Below, piece by piece: positions 1-9,226 of a stretch of DNA of 64,000 nucleotides; positions within the stretch are counted from its first letter, which is position 1; every line of letters starts with the position of its first letter. Made by a program: the position numbers and the translations under genes. A model generated the notes under the pieces. It worked only from the letters and a program-made list of their open reading frames with translations, ran no database searches and was not told where the DNA came from. The stretch is from Palleronia abyssalis (lineage in GTDB: Bacteria; Pseudomonadota; Alphaproteobacteria; Rhodobacterales; Rhodobacteraceae). Where the stretch lies: the NCBI RefSeq assembly GCF_900302445.1, contig NZ_ONZF01000003.1:186001-250000 (forward strand), in the 5' to 3' direction.

Positions 1-216
1 ATCGAGGGCGAGGGCGTCGCGACCTATGCCAATGGCGACGTCTATCGCGGGGCATTTGTCGATGGCCAGCGCGAGGGCGAAGGCACCGTGCAATACGCCA
101 ATGGCGAGGAAGAGACGGGCACCTGGGTTTCGGGCGCGCTGACCGCGCAGGCCGAACAGGCCGAGCCCGCCGCCGAGGTCGAGCCTGCCGCCGAGGTGGA
201 CTCCGAGGACGGCTGA
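1..216 (+). CDS. MORN-repeat protein, C-terminal fragment
   Basis: The first 72 codons of frame 1 are open and end at TGA 214-216; the start lies outside the window. The fragment shows two consecutive MORN-type repeats (GEGVATYANGDVYRGAF and GEGTVQYANGEEETGTW), followed by a short Ala/Glu tail with a repeated PAAEVE unit. MORN repeats form beta-hairpin ladders, often in membrane- or envelope-associated proteins. The specific function cannot be told from this piece. Confidence 0.85.
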   Translation: MEGEGVATYANGDVYRGAFVDGQREGEGTVQYANGEEETGTWVSGALTAQAEQAEPAAEVEPAAEVDSEDG

Positions 217-270
217 GCCCCTTTTGCCCGGGCGGCGCTGCCCCCATATCGGGTGAAAAGGAGCAGTCTC

Positions 271-1263
271 ATGCGGTATTCCCTTCTCGACCTGTCGCCC
301 GTCCCCGAAGGGTTCGAGGCGAAGGACGCCATCGCCAACACCGTCGATCTGGCCCGCCATGCCGAAGGGCTGGGCTATCACCGGTTCTGGCTGGCCGAAC
401 ACCACAACATGCCCGGCATCGCGTCGGCCGCGACGTCGGTGCTGATCGGCCATGTGGCGGGCGCCACGAAGCGTATCCGGGTCGGCGCGGGTGGCATCAT
501 GCTTGGCAACCACGCGCCGCTGGCCATCGCCGAACAATTCGGCACGCTGGCGACGATGTATCCCGACCGGATCGATCTGGGCCTTGGACGCGCGCCCGGC
601 GGCGATATGAACGTGATGCGCGCGCTTTATCGTCCCGGCCGCGACGACTTCCCCGCGGATGTCGCGCTGCTTCAGCAGTTGTTCGGTCCCGCCCGGCCCG
701 GTGCCCCGATCGTTGCCGTACCCGGCGAGGGGACGAACGTGCCGCTGTATATCCTGGGCTCGTCGCTCTACGGCGCGGGGTTCGCGGCGCAGCAGGGGCT
801 GCCCTATGCCTTTGCTTCGCATTTCGCGCCCGATGCGCTGGAGGATGCGTTCCGCCTGTATCGCGACAGCTACCAGCCCTCGGACGCGCATCCGACGCCC
901 CACGCGATCATGGCGATCAACGTCTTTGCCGCCGATACGCGGGACCATGCCGTGAAGATGCGCACCTCGATGCAGCAGGCGTTTGCACGACTGCGCACCG
1001 GACAGCCCGGCAAGCTGCCCGCCCCGGTGGACGATATCGATGCCGCGATCGGGCGACAGATGACGCAGGCCGTGGATCATGCGCTGCGGATCACGGCGAC
1101 GGGCACGAAGAATGAGGTCGCCGACCAGATCGCCGCGATGGTCGAACGTCACCGCCCCGACGAGGTGATCCTGACCGGCAACATCCACGGCCATGCCGAC
1201 CGGTTGCGGTCGTTCGAGATCGCCGCCGAGGCGATGCAGGAGCAGGCGGCACTGGCGGCCTAG
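271..1263 (+). CDS. LLM-class flavin-dependent oxidoreductase (luciferase-like)
   Basis: A 330-residue protein of the bacterial luciferase-like monooxygenase superfamily (MsnO8-like single-subunit group), which binds FMN/F420 in a TIM barrel. Family hallmarks are [20 protein letters not shown] near the N-terminus, the [20 protein letters not shown] segment and the [10 protein letters not shown] motif. A GTG at 253 is in frame, but the ATG at 271 follows the ribosome-binding sequence AAAGGAG at 257-263, so 271 is preferred. The 3' end overlaps the convergent photolyase gene by four bases. The substrate is unknown; such proteins are usually annotated only as oxidoreductases. Confidence 0.9.
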   Translation: MRYSLLDLSPVPEGFEAKDAIANTVDLARHAEGLGYHRFWLAEHHNMPGIASAATSVLIGHVAGATKRIRVGAGGIMLGNHAPLAIAEQFGTLATMYPDRIDLGLGRAPGGDMNVMRALYRPGRDDFPADVALLQQLFGPARPGAPIVAVPGEGTNVPLYILGSSLYGAGFAAQQGLPYAFASHFAPDALEDAFRLYRDSYQPSDAHPTPHAIMAINVFAADTRDHAVKMRTSMQQAFARLRTGQPGKLPAPVDDIDAAIGRQMTQAVDHALRITATGTKNEVADQIAAMVERHRPDEVILTGNIHGHADRLRSFEIAAEAMQEQAALAA

Positions 1264-2783
1264 ACCCGCGCGCCCTGCGCCATGCGGTTCAAGAACGTAT
1301 CGGCCTCGGACAGGATGGTTTCGCGCTTGTCCGGGGCCATCCGGTCCCAAGTGGAATAGACGCGGCTGATCCGGGGGTTATCCGCGAACCTGTCGCGGTT
1401 GCGCACGAGGAAATGCCAGTAGAGCAGGTTGAACGGGCAGGCCCCCTGCCCCGTCTTGGTCTTGGCCGAATAGGCGCAGTCGCCGCAATAGTCGGACATC
1501 TTGTCGATGTAATTCGCGCTGGAGGCATAGGGTTTGGACGCCACGATGCCGCCATCGGCGAACTGGGTCATGCCGATGACATTGGCGCACATCACCCATT
1601 CATAGGCGTCGGCATAGACGCTCATGTACCAGTGCTGGACCTCTTGCGGGTTCAGCCCAGCGATCAGGGCGAAATTGCCGGTGACCATCAGGCGCTGGAT
1701 GTGGTGGGCATAGGCCTCGTCCCGGGTCTGGGCCACGGTTTCGGAAATGCAGCGCATGTCGGTCGGGTCGCCCCAGAAGAAGCCCGGCAGGCTGCGCTGC
1801 GCGTCCAGATCGTTGCGTTGTGCGTAGTCGGGACCTTGCAGAAAGTAGATCCCCCGCACGTATTCGCGCCAGCCGATGATCTGGCGAATGAAGCCTTCGA
1901 CCGCATTGATTGGGGCGTCGCCGTCCTTCCAGGCCTGTTCGGCGGCGCGGCAGACCTCGAGCGGGGTCAGAAGGCCCGCGTTCATGTAGACCGACAGCAC
2001 CGAGTGATAGAGAAAACAGCTTTGGGCCATCATCGCGTCCTGGTAATCTCCGAAGCGTGGCAAGGCGTGAGTGATGAAGCGGGCCAGCGCGCGATGGGCC
2101 TCGCCACGATCCGTGGCGAACCAGAACCCGTCGAGCGTGCCGAAGCTGTTGCCGAAGCGGCGGCGGACAAGGGTCAGCACGTCCTCGGTGATCTCGTCGG
2201 GGGTGAAGTGCATGGGGCCGGAGAAGTCGATGGCCTCCGGTGCGGGCTTGCGGTTGTCGTGGTCATAGTTCCACTTGCCGCCCGCGGGCTGGTCGCCTTC
2301 CATCAACAGGCCGGTCTTGCGGCGCATGTCGCGGTAGAACCATTCGAGGCGCAGCTCTTTCCGGCCCTCGGCCCAGCGCGCAAACTCGGTGTGGTTGGCG
2401 ATGAAGCGGTCATCCTCCAGCTGGCGGACGGTCAGGGGACAGTCGTTCAGCGCCTCGATCAGGCGCCATTCGCCGGGTTCGGTCGCAATGACCTTGGTCG
2501 TCCCGTGTTCCTCGGCGCGTCGCAGAAGCTCAGCCGGGATGGACCCCGCGTTTTCCGGGTCGTCGAGCGTGGTGTAGGCGACGCGCAACCCGCCCTCGCG
2601 CAGGCCGGCAGCGAATTTGCGCATGGCGGCAAAGCAGAAGGCGATCTTGCGTGGGTGGTGGGGGACGTAGGTCGCCTCGGTCTCGACCTCGGCCATGACG
2701 ACCGTGTCGCCATCGCGATAGTCGCGCAAGGCCGCCACGTCGCGGGTCAGCTGATCGCCAAGGACAAGGATCAGGCGGCTCAC
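1260..2783 (-). CDS. Iron-sulfur photolyase/cryptochrome (FeS-BCP / PhrB type)
   Basis: A 507-residue protein of the deoxyribodipyrimidine photolyase-related family (bacterial (6-4) photolyases and FeS cryptochromes such as Agrobacterium PhrB). The start [13 protein letters not shown] is the typical antenna-domain opening of this group. Four cysteines that ligate the [4Fe-4S] cluster in the family are present: one in the segment [11 protein letters not shown] and C433, C436 and C449 in [10 protein letters not shown]...GACPFN. It probably binds FAD and a ribolumazine antenna and repairs (6-4) photoproducts or acts as a light sensor. The start overlaps the stop of the upstream SDR gene by four bases, so the two are probably cotranscribed. 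Confidence 0.92.
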   Translation of the reverse strand: MSRLILVLGDQLTRDVAALRDYRDGDTVVMAEVETEATYVPHHPRKIAFCFAAMRKFAAGLREGGLRVAYTTLDDPENAGSIPAELLRRAEEHGTTKVIATEPGEWRLIEALNDCPLTVRQLEDDRFIANHTEFARWAEGRKELRLEWFYRDMRRKTGLLMEGDQPAGGKWNYDHDNRKPAPEAIDFSGPMHFTPDEITEDVLTLVRRRFGNSFGTLDGFWFATDRGEAHRALARFITHALPRFGDYQDAMMAQSCFLYHSVLSVYMNAGLLTPLEVCRAAEQAWKDGDAPINAVEGFIRQIIGWREYVRGIYFLQGPDYAQRNDLDAQRSLPGFFWGDPTDMRCISETVAQTRDEAYAHHIQRLMVTGNFALIAGLNPQEVQHWYMSVYADAYEWVMCANVIGMTQFADGGIVASKPYASSANYIDKMSDYCGDCAYSAKTKTGQGACPFNLLYWHFLVRNRDRFADNPRISRVYSTWDRMAPDKRETILSEADTFLNRMAQGARV

Positions 2784-3445
2784 CAGGGGATGTCCTTGCC
2801 CGCGTAGTCGTAGAAGCGGCCTGTCTGCTCTGGGGTCAGGCCCTCGATCACGTCGATCAGGTTGGCGGCGGCGGTGTCGGGCGTGACCTTGTCGTGGTCG
2901 TAACCCTCGGTGAAGGTCGTGGCGACGGTGCCCGGGTGCAGGCAGGTGACGATGGCCTGCCGATGGGTGCGCGCGAGTTCGACCGCAGCGCCGTGCAGCA
3001 GGCTGTTGAGCGCGGCCTTCGACGTGCGGTAGGAGTACCAGCCGCCCAAGCCGTTATCCCCGATCGAGCCGACCCGCGCCGACAGGGCGGCAAAGACGAA
3101 CCGGTCGCCGCGGGGGATGTGGGGTTTCAGGTGCTTCAGCACCAGCGCGGGGCCAAGCGCGTTCAGGCGGATCTGCGCGATCAGCTCGTCCCCGGTCAGG
3201 TCTGCCAGCGATTTCTCGGGCGCCGCGCGGGTCGAGGTCAGCGCCCCGGTCGCCACGAAGACCAGTCCGAACGGGTGGTCGAGGGCGGCGAGCGCCGCCT
3301 TCACGCTGTCCTCGTCGGTGATGTCGAGGCCATCCTTGCTGCGCGACAGACGCGTCACGGTCCAGCCGCGCGCGTCCAGTTCGGCGGCGACCGCCGCGCC
3401 CACCCCGCCCGAGGCGCCGACCACCAGGGTGCGGTTACTCGGCAT
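2780..3445 (-). CDS. SDR family NAD(P)-dependent oxidoreductase (CsgA-like)
   Basis: A 221-residue short-chain dehydrogenase with a Rossmann nucleotide-binding motif GASGGVGAAVA at residues 9-19, a catalytic Ser in FAALSARVGS and the YxxxK active-site pair in YSYRTSKAALNS. It resembles the CsgA/C-factor-like subgroup often found next to photolyase genes in Rhodobacteraceae. It overlaps the photolyase start by four bases and its own start lies within the end of the second SDR gene (11-base overlap), giving a three-gene operon. The substrate is unknown. Confidence 0.88.
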   Translation of the reverse strand: MPSNRTLVVGASGGVGAAVAAELDARGWTVTRLSRSKDGLDITDEDSVKAALAALDHPFGLVFVATGALTSTRAAPEKSLADLTGDELIAQIRLNALGPALVLKHLKPHIPRGDRFVFAALSARVGSIGDNGLGGWYSYRTSKAALNSLLHGAAVELARTHRQAIVTCLHPGTVATTFTEGYDHDKVTPDTAAANLIDVIEGLTPEQTGRFYDYAGKDIPW

Positions 3446-4136
3446 AAATCATCTTTCGTGTCATCCCGCCGTCCAGCGTCAGGATCTGCCCGGTCATGAA
3501 CTGTGCCCCGGCGAGGTATTCGACCGCCTCGGCGATGTCCGACGGCTTGCCGGCACGGCCCACAGGGTGCTGGTCGTGATCAACGTCGCGCAGGGCGTCG
3601 AAATCGCCCGTCACGACCCAGCCCGGCGCGATGCCGTTCACCCGGACTTGCGGCCCCAGCGAGATCGCCAGCGCATGGGTCAGCGCCTCGATCCCGCCCT
3701 TGGTGGCGGCGTAGGCTTCGGTGTTGGCCTCGGACATGCGCGCGCGGGTGGAGCTCATCAGAACCATCGCCCCCTTTGCGGCGCGCAGCAGCGGCACGCC
3801 GTGCTTGGCCATCAGGAAGCTGCCGGTCAGGTTGGTGCCGATCCAGGCGTTCCAGTCCGACAGCGACAGATCCTCGATCGGGCCGCTTTCGGGGCTTGCG
3901 ACACCGGCGTTCGAGACGAGGAGGTCCAGCCGGTCCAGCCCCGTGACAGCCTGTCGGACAGACGCCTCGTCCGAGACGTCGGCCCGGATGCGGCGCAGGT
4001 TGGCGTGATCGGTCAGATCGTCCAGCGCGTCCGCATCGCGGTCCAGCGCGTGGACAATCCAGCCGAGGTCCAGAAGATGAGCGACAATGCCGCGGCCAAT
4101 GCCGTTCGCGCCGCCGGTGATGAGTGCATGTTTCAT
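3435..4136 (-). CDS. SDR family oxidoreductase
   Basis: A 233-residue classical short-chain dehydrogenase with cofactor motif TGGANGIGRGIV near the N-terminus, NNAG-equivalent SNAG, catalytic Ser in VLMSSTRARM, YAATK active site and the C-terminal GQILTLDGGMTRK tail that is near-universal in this family. The frame is open further upstream, but MKHALITGGANG (ATG 4134-4136) places the Rossmann motif at the usual position, so the upstream extension is rejected. It is the first gene of the SDR-SDR-photolyase operon and is divergent from metG. The substrate is not predictable. Confidence 0.88.
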   Translation of the reverse strand: MKHALITGGANGIGRGIVAHLLDLGWIVHALDRDADALDDLTDHANLRRIRADVSDEASVRQAVTGLDRLDLLVSNAGVASPESGPIEDLSLSDWNAWIGTNLTGSFLMAKHGVPLLRAAKGAMVLMSSTRARMSEANTEAYAATKGGIEALTHALAISLGPQVRVNGIAPGWVVTGDFDALRDVDHDQHPVGRAGKPSDIAEAVEYLAGAQFMTGQILTLDGGMTRKMIYAE

Positions 4137-4251
4137 GGATAGGCCAGCTATACCGCCCCCTGCCCCGGTCAAACCCGATTGGACGTGCGGGCGTGCTGGA
4201 AATTGCCGCACCCAGCGTCTAAATGAGCGCGACACCTGAAACGAGGCCCCC

Positions 4252-5976
4252 ATGTCCCGCGTCCTGATCACCTCGGCGATCCCTTACATCAATGGCATCA
4301 AGCATCTCGGGAACCTCGTCGGCTCGATGCTGCCCGCCGACCTCTATGCGCGCTACCGGCGCGGGCGCGGCGACGAGGTGCTGTTCCTGTGCGCCACGGA
4401 CGAGCATGGCACACCCGCCGAGATCGCCGCCCAGAAGGCCGGCAAACCGGTGGCCGAATACTGCGCCGAGATGTGGCAGACCCAGAAGGCCCTGAGCGAC
4501 GGGTTCCTGCTGTCCTTCGACAAGTTCGGCCGATCCTCCAGCCCGCAGAACCGCCAGCTGACGCAGCATTTCGCGGCCAAGCTGCACGAGGCTGGCCTGA
4601 TCGAGGAACGGACCGAGACGCAGGTCTATTCCAACGCCGACGGCCGCTTCCTGCCCGACCGCTATATCGAGGGCACCTGCCCCAACTGCGGCCACGACAA
4701 GGCGCGCGGCGACCAGTGCGAGAACTGCACGAAGCAGCTCGACCCCGTGGATCTGATCGAACCGCGCTCGGCCATTTCGGGCAGCACGGACCTTGAGGTG
4801 CGCGAGACCAAGCACCTCTACCTTCTGCAATCCAAGATGCGCGACGACCTGCGGGAATGGATCGACACGCGGACGGACTGGCCGATCCTGACCACGTCCA
4901 TTGCGAAGAAATGGCTGGATGACGGCGACGGCTTGCAGGACCGTGGCATCACGCGCGATCTGGAATGGGGCGTGCCGGTGCGCCGGGGCGACGGAGATTG
5001 GCCGGGGATGGAGGGCAAGGTCTTCTACGTCTGGTTCGACGCCCCCATCGAATACATCGCCTGCGCCAAGGAATGGACCGACGAGAAGGGCATGCCCGAC
5101 GCCGACTGGCAGCGCTGGTGGCGCACCGACCACGGCGCCGACGACGTGCGTTACGTCCAGTTCATGGGCAAGGACAACGTGCCGTTCCACACCCTGTCCT
5201 TCCCCGTGACGATCATGGGCGCGAACTCGACGGGCGAGGATTGGAAGCTTGTCGATTACATCAAGTCGTTCAATTACCTGAACTACGATGGTGGGCAGTT
5301 CTCGACCAGTCAGGGCCGTGGCGTCTTCATGGACCAGGCGCTGTCGATCCTTCCGGCGGATTACTGGCGCTGGTACCTGCTGCGCAACGCGCCCGAGAAC
5401 GGCGACAGCGAATTCACGTGGGAGACGTTCCAGGCCGCCTCGAACCGCGACCTCGCGGACGTGCTGGGCAACTTCGTCAGCCGCGTCACCAAGTTCTGCC
5501 GCTCGAAATTCGACGAAACCGTCCCCCAAGGCGGCACCTACGGTCCCGAGGAAGAGGCGGTGATCGCCGACCTGACGACGCGCGTGGCCGAGTACACGCG
5601 CCTCATGGACGCGATCGAGATCCGCAAGGCGGCGGCCGAGCTTCGCGCGATCTGGGTCGTGGGCAACGAGTATCTCCAGCGCACCGCCCCCTGGACGGCA
5701 TTCAAGGAAGACCCCGACCGCGCCGCTGCGATCATCCGCCTGTCGCTGAGCCTGATCCGTCTCTACGGCATCCTGTCGCAGCCCTTTATCCCGGACGCAG
5801 CGAACGCGATGCTGAAAGCCATGCGCACCGATGCCGCGTGGCCCAACGACGTGTCGCAGGCGCTCGACGCCCTGCCCGCCGGTCACGCCTTCGACGTGCC
5901 GGAAAACCTCTTTGCCAAGATCACCGACGAGAGCCGCGACGACTGGGCCGCGCGCTTCTCGGGGACACGGGACTGA
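4252..5976 (+). CDS. metG: Methionyl-tRNA synthetase
   Basis: A class I aminoacyl-tRNA synthetase of 574 residues that charges tRNA-Met. The N-terminus [21 protein letters not shown] carries the HIGH-type signature as HLGN. The zinc-knuckle cysteines CPNC...CENC lie near residues 140-160. The KMSKS loop appears in degenerate form ([12 protein letters not shown]), as is common in this MetG subgroup. The C-terminal helical anticodon-binding region is present, but there is no EMAP-like dimerisation domain, consistent with the short length. It is followed four bases after its stop by rpe on the same strand. Confidence 0.96.
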   Translation: MSRVLITSAIPYINGIKHLGNLVGSMLPADLYARYRRGRGDEVLFLCATDEHGTPAEIAAQKAGKPVAEYCAEMWQTQKALSDGFLLSFDKFGRSSSPQNRQLTQHFAAKLHEAGLIEERTETQVYSNADGRFLPDRYIEGTCPNCGHDKARGDQCENCTKQLDPVDLIEPRSAISGSTDLEVRETKHLYLLQSKMRDDLREWIDTRTDWPILTTSIAKKWLDDGDGLQDRGITRDLEWGVPVRRGDGDWPGMEGKVFYVWFDAPIEYIACAKEWTDEKGMPDADWQRWWRTDHGADDVRYVQFMGKDNVPFHTLSFPVTIMGANSTGEDWKLVDYIKSFNYLNYDGGQFSTSQGRGVFMDQALSILPADYWRWYLLRNAPENGDSEFTWETFQAASNRDLADVLGNFVSRVTKFCRSKFDETVPQGGTYGPEEEAVIADLTTRVAEYTRLMDAIEIRKAAAELRAIWVVGNEYLQRTAPWTAFKEDPDRAAAIIRLSLSLIRLYGILSQPFIPDAANAMLKAMRTDAAWPNDVSQALDALPAGHAFDVPENLFAKITDESRDDWAARFSGTRD

Positions 5977-5980
5977 CACC

Positions 5981-6667
5981 ATGAGCATCAAGATCGCCCC
6001 CTCGATCCTGTCCGCCGACTTCGCCGATTTCGGGCGCGAGATTCGCGCCATCGAGGATCAGGGCGCGGACTGGGTCCATGTAGACGTGATGGACGGGCAT
6101 TTCGTGCCGAACCTGACCTTCGGGCCGCCCGCCGTGAAGGCGTTTCGCCCACACGTGAAAACCGTGATGGACGTGCATCTGATGATCGCGCCCGTCGATC
6201 CGTTCATCGAGGCCTACGCGGTTGCCGGCGCCGACATCCTGACCGCCCATGTCGAGGCCGGCCCCCACATCCACCGCACGCTTCAAGCGATCCGGGGCGC
6301 GGGGATGAAGGCCGGCGTGGCGCTGAATCCCGGCACACCGGCCGAGGCGGTTGCCCATGTGCTGGACCTGGTGGATCTGGTCTGCGTGATGACGGTCAAT
6401 CCGGGCTTCGGCGGGCAGAGCTTCATCGACATGACCGGCAAGGTCCGGCAGCTGCGCACGATGCTGGGGGACCGGCCCGTGCATATCGAAATCGACGGGG
6501 GTGTCGATCCTTCGACCGCCCCGAAGGTCGTCGCCGCCGGGGCAGATGTGCTGGTCGCGGGCAGCGCCGTATTCAAGGGTGGCTCGGTCGCGGAACCGGA
6601 GGTTTACGGGCGCAACATCGCGGCGATCCGGTCGGCGGCCGAAGGGATCACCGGGACCGTCGCCTAG
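5981..6667 (+). CDS. rpe: Ribulose-phosphate 3-epimerase
   Basis: A 228-residue TIM-barrel enzyme interconverting ribulose 5-phosphate and xylulose 5-phosphate in the pentose phosphate and Calvin pathways. It contains the start MSIKIAPSILSADF, the signature VHVDVMDGHFVPNLTFGP with metal-binding His/Asp, MTVNPGFGGQSF and the phosphate-binding EIDGGVDPSTA and LVAGSAVFKG loops. The ATG at 5981 follows the metG stop by four bases; a longer upstream open frame only shadows metG. It is convergent with trmO. Confidence 0.96.
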   Translation: MSIKIAPSILSADFADFGREIRAIEDQGADWVHVDVMDGHFVPNLTFGPPAVKAFRPHVKTVMDVHLMIAPVDPFIEAYAVAGADILTAHVEAGPHIHRTLQAIRGAGMKAGVALNPGTPAEAVAHVLDLVDLVCVMTVNPGFGGQSFIDMTGKVRQLRTMLGDRPVHIEIDGGVDPSTAPKVVAAGADVLVAGSAVFKGGSVAEPEVYGRNIAAIRSAAEGITGTVA

Positions 6668-6717
6668 CATCGCGAAACAGGTTTTTGGCCGAAACTCTTG
6701 GGGTTATCCGGCGACCT

Positions 6718-7176
6718 TCATTTGTCTGGGGCGACGGGGGTATAGGCGCAGCGGTCCGGCTTGACGTCCAGAAGCGGCGTACCGTCGAGGCAGTCGAGAC
6801 CCCGCACCAGCAGCTTTCCCCCCTCGCGCCCGATCAGGCGTACGCGTGACGTTCCGATGGGGTTTGGCCGCACCGGCGAGCGGAGCGAAAACGTCCCGCG
6901 AACCTTTCCGTCCGATTTCGGGCTTTGCAGGATCAGGTCCCTGCGGCTGAGGTCGAGCCAATAGAGAAGCTCGACCCCGGCGAACTGTTCGATCCCGTCG
7001 AGGGCCGCGTCCCAAGGCGGATCGAGCTCCACCCGGCACAAGGGCCCGTCTGGATCGCCTTGCCGGGGGCAGTCCTTGCGATCTGTCCAGGGTGTACGGA
7101 TGCGCCCGATGAAGCGCAGCGCGGCGTCATCGGGCGCGGGAAGCTCCGCCGCCTGTTCACCGGGGCGCAGATCCAT
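6718..7176 (-). CDS. trmO: tRNA (adenine-N6)-methyltransferase TrmO (TsaA/VirR family)
   Basis: A 152-residue protein of the TsaA/TrmO family, which methylates N6-threonylcarbamoyladenosine (t6A37) in tRNA-Thr using S-adenosylmethionine. Family motifs include FIGRIRTPW at the start of the beta barrel, LLYWLDLSRRDLI, the highly conserved RSPVRPNPIGTS loop and LLDVKPD near the C-terminus. The upstream frame is open for another 89 codons, but ATG 7174-7176 overlaps the stop of the aminotransferase gene as TGATG, indicating translational coupling. Confidence 0.9.
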   Translation of the reverse strand: MDLRPGEQAAELPAPDDAALRFIGRIRTPWTDRKDCPRQGDPDGPLCRVELDPPWDAALDGIEQFAGVELLYWLDLSRRDLILQSPKSDGKVRGTFSLRSPVRPNPIGTSRVRLIGREGGKLLVRGLDCLDGTPLLDVKPDRCAYTPVAPDK

Positions 7177-8486
7177 CAGTCGAGAGCGTTCAGGACGGTG
7201 CGCAACGTCTCTCCGATCTGGTCGATATGCGACTGGTCGATAATCAGGGGCGGCGACATGGCGATGATGTCGCCCGTGGTGCGGATCATCACGCCGGCCT
7301 CGAACGCGTCGAGGAAGGCCTGGAAGGCCCGCTTGGTCGGGTGGCCGTCGATCGGTTGCAACTCGATCGCGCCGATCAGGCCCATGTTGCGGATGTCGAT
7401 CACATGGCGGCAGTCGCGCAACCCATGCAGCATGTCGGCCCACGCGTCCTCCAACCCGGCGGCATGTTCGAACAGCCCCTCCTCGCGGTAGGTGTCCAAC
7501 GTGGCGAGGCCCGCCGCACAGGCGACCGGCGTCCCCGAATAGGTATAGCCGTGGAACAGCTCGATCAGATGGTCGGGGCCGTGCATGAAGGCGTCGTGGA
7601 TCTCGGCACTGGCGATGACGGCGCCCATGGGGATCGTGCCGTTGGTCAGGCCCTTGGCGCAGGTGATCATGTCGGGCGTGACGCCCAGACGATCCGCCGC
7701 AAACGCCGACCCCAGACGGCCGAAGCCGGTGATGACCTCGTCGAAGATCAGCAGGATGCCATGCTTTCGCGTGATCTCGCGCAGGCGTTCGAGGTAGCCC
7801 TTGGGCGGCAACAGGACGCCGGTAGAGCCTGCGACGGGTTCGACGATCACGGCGGCGATGGTTTCGGCGCCATGAAGGGCCACGAGGCGTTCCAAATCCT
7901 CGGCCAGATGGGCGCCATGCTCGGGCTGGCCGCGCGTCCAGGCGTTGTCGGGGATGTGGGTATGGGGCAGGTGATCCACACCCGGAACCAATGGCCCAAA
8001 AACGCGGCGATTGTTGACAATTCCGCCAACCGAAATCCCGCCGAAGTTCACACCGTGATAGCCGCGCTCGCGGCCAATCAGGCGGGTCCGGCCGCCCTGC
8101 CCTTTCGCCTTGTGGTAGGCCAGAGCGATTTTCAGAGCCGTCTCAACAGCTTCCGAGCCGGAGTTCGTGTAGAATACGTGGTCCAGTCCTTGCGGTGCCA
8201 GCGCGCCGAGGCGCGAGGCCAGCTCGAACGCCTTGGGGTGGCCCATCTGGAAGGCGGGCGCGTAGTCGAGTTCGGCCACCTGGTCCTGCACAGCCTTCAC
8301 GATCTTCGGGCGGCAATGCCCGGCATTCACGCACCACAGGCCGGCGGTGGCGTCGAGGATCTCGCGCCCGGTATCGGTGAAATAGCTCATACCCTCGGCG
8401 CGGGTCAGCATACGCGGCGCCGCCTTGAACTGGCGGTTCGCGGTGAAGGGCATCCAGAAGGCGGACAGGTCGTTCGGGGCGTTCAT
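7176..8486 (-). CDS. Class III omega-amino acid:pyruvate aminotransferase
   Basis: A 436-residue PLP-dependent fold-type I aminotransferase. Features: start MNAPNDLSAFWMPFTANRQF, GLWCVNAGHCRPKI, TNSGSEAVETALKIA (PLP phosphate-binding), RERGYHGVNFGGISVGG, the IFDEVITGFGRLG Asp motif and the PLP Lys in CAKGLTNGTIPMGAV. This pattern fits beta-alanine/omega-amino acid:pyruvate transaminase. ATG 8484-8486 is preceded by GGAGG with good spacing, which rules out the longer upstream frame. It is coupled to trmO downstream. The exact amino donor is inferred only from the family. Confidence 0.9.
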   Translation of the reverse strand: MNAPNDLSAFWMPFTANRQFKAAPRMLTRAEGMSYFTDTGREILDATAGLWCVNAGHCRPKIVKAVQDQVAELDYAPAFQMGHPKAFELASRLGALAPQGLDHVFYTNSGSEAVETALKIALAYHKAKGQGGRTRLIGRERGYHGVNFGGISVGGIVNNRRVFGPLVPGVDHLPHTHIPDNAWTRGQPEHGAHLAEDLERLVALHGAETIAAVIVEPVAGSTGVLLPPKGYLERLREITRKHGILLIFDEVITGFGRLGSAFAADRLGVTPDMITCAKGLTNGTIPMGAVIASAEIHDAFMHGPDHLIELFHGYTYSGTPVACAAGLATLDTYREEGLFEHAAGLEDAWADMLHGLRDCRHVIDIRNMGLIGAIELQPIDGHPTKRAFQAFLDAFEAGVMIRTTGDIIAMSPPLIIDQSHIDQIGETLRTVLNALD

Positions 8487-8556
8487 CGGGTCCTCCATGA
8501 CGTTGTCCCAGCCTTGATCCGGTCGGGGGGCCGCGTCAATCGCCCGCGTTTCCCGA

Positions 8557-9018
8557 TCAGCGAACGGACGCGCGCAAGCTGCGGTCAAGCTCCAGCCCCA
8601 GGCTTTGCGCCAGGGAGACGGCCAGCGGGGCCACGTCGGGACGCAGGATCAGGCAGGCAATCATCATCGCATCCTCGCGCGGACCATGGGTCGCGGTGCT
8701 GCAGAACAGGGCAAAGACCGCTTCGTCCGAGCCGACGCAATCACAGTCGCAGGACGGCGCGTGGATGGCCAAGGGACGCCGCGCGGTCTGGGACACCAGG
8801 TCGAACAGTTCGCCGAAACGGGCAAGAAGGCGCTTGGCGCGCGCGGCGCCGAAGCGGATCGTCAAATCCTCGGCCAGCTCGACACGGCCGTCGGGGGGGC
8901 CATCCCACAGCCGCAGGGCGCGCAGCCACCATGCTTCGGGCGCGGACAGAGTCTCGCGCCGGCGCACGGGGGCGGCACCGGGGGGCGGCGTTTCGGGGCG
9001 GAAGACGGGGCGGTTCAT
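8557..9018 (-). CDS. Conserved hypothetical protein with CDCDC motif
   Basis: A 153-residue protein of unknown function. It starts MNRPVFRPETPPPG (ATG 9016-9018), has a proline-rich N-terminus, then a helical domain (APEAWWLRALRLWDGPP; LLARFGELFDLVSQTARRPL), and a striking Cys cluster SCDCDCVGSDEAVF around residue 95, followed by TATHGPREDAMMIACLIL. The Cys/Asp cluster could bind metal, but this is not shown. It has the codon usage of its neighbours and is divergent from the ABC binding-protein gene. The longer upstream frame crosses the intergenic promoter region and is not supported. Confidence 0.7.
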   Translation of the reverse strand: MNRPVFRPETPPPGAAPVRRRETLSAPEAWWLRALRLWDGPPDGRVELAEDLTIRFGAARAKRLLARFGELFDLVSQTARRPLAIHAPSCDCDCVGSDEAVFALFCSTATHGPREDAMMIACLILRPDVAPLAVSLAQSLGLELDRSLRASVR

Positions 9019-9064
9019 GGCGGATCCTCGTGGCGTGCGAAAATCCTGACTATTTTTATTGGAT

Positions 9065-9105
9065 ACGTCAATCACCCACTTCAGTCCGATATTTTTCATT
9101 GACGT
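9065..9105. promoter_or_regulatory. Inverted repeat ACGTCAAT / ATTGACGT in divergent promoter region
   Basis: In the 208-bp region between the divergent unknown gene and the ABC importer, the 8-mer ACGTCAAT (9065-9072) recurs in perfect inverted form as ATTGACGT (9098-9105) with 25 bp between the arms. This AT-rich patch differs from its surroundings and is a plausible operator or promoter element for the importer. No regulator is encoded next to it, and the assignment is inference only. Confidence 0.35.
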
Positions 9106-9226
9106 CGCGAAATGAGGTGGAACTTCCCGGCGGGAGGGTCTGGACCATCCCCGATCCCCCTGCAAAGGTTTGCGGCATGCGGCCGGGCATCAACGACCCG
9201 GCTCCACCTCAACAGGGAGTTTTTCC

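Noticed and set aside
1413-2807. 464-codon plus-strand open frame opposite the photolyase
   Set aside because: Antisense shadow of a high-GC gene. The minus-strand frame has full photolyase motifs including all cluster cysteines.
4219-6051. 610-codon minus-strand open frame opposite metG
   Set aside because: Shadow; metG signatures are on the plus strand and the antisense product is low-complexity His/Val/Arg-rich.
6668-6717. Terminator between rpe and trmO
   Set aside because: The 50-bp gap has a T5 run but no convincing stem before it.
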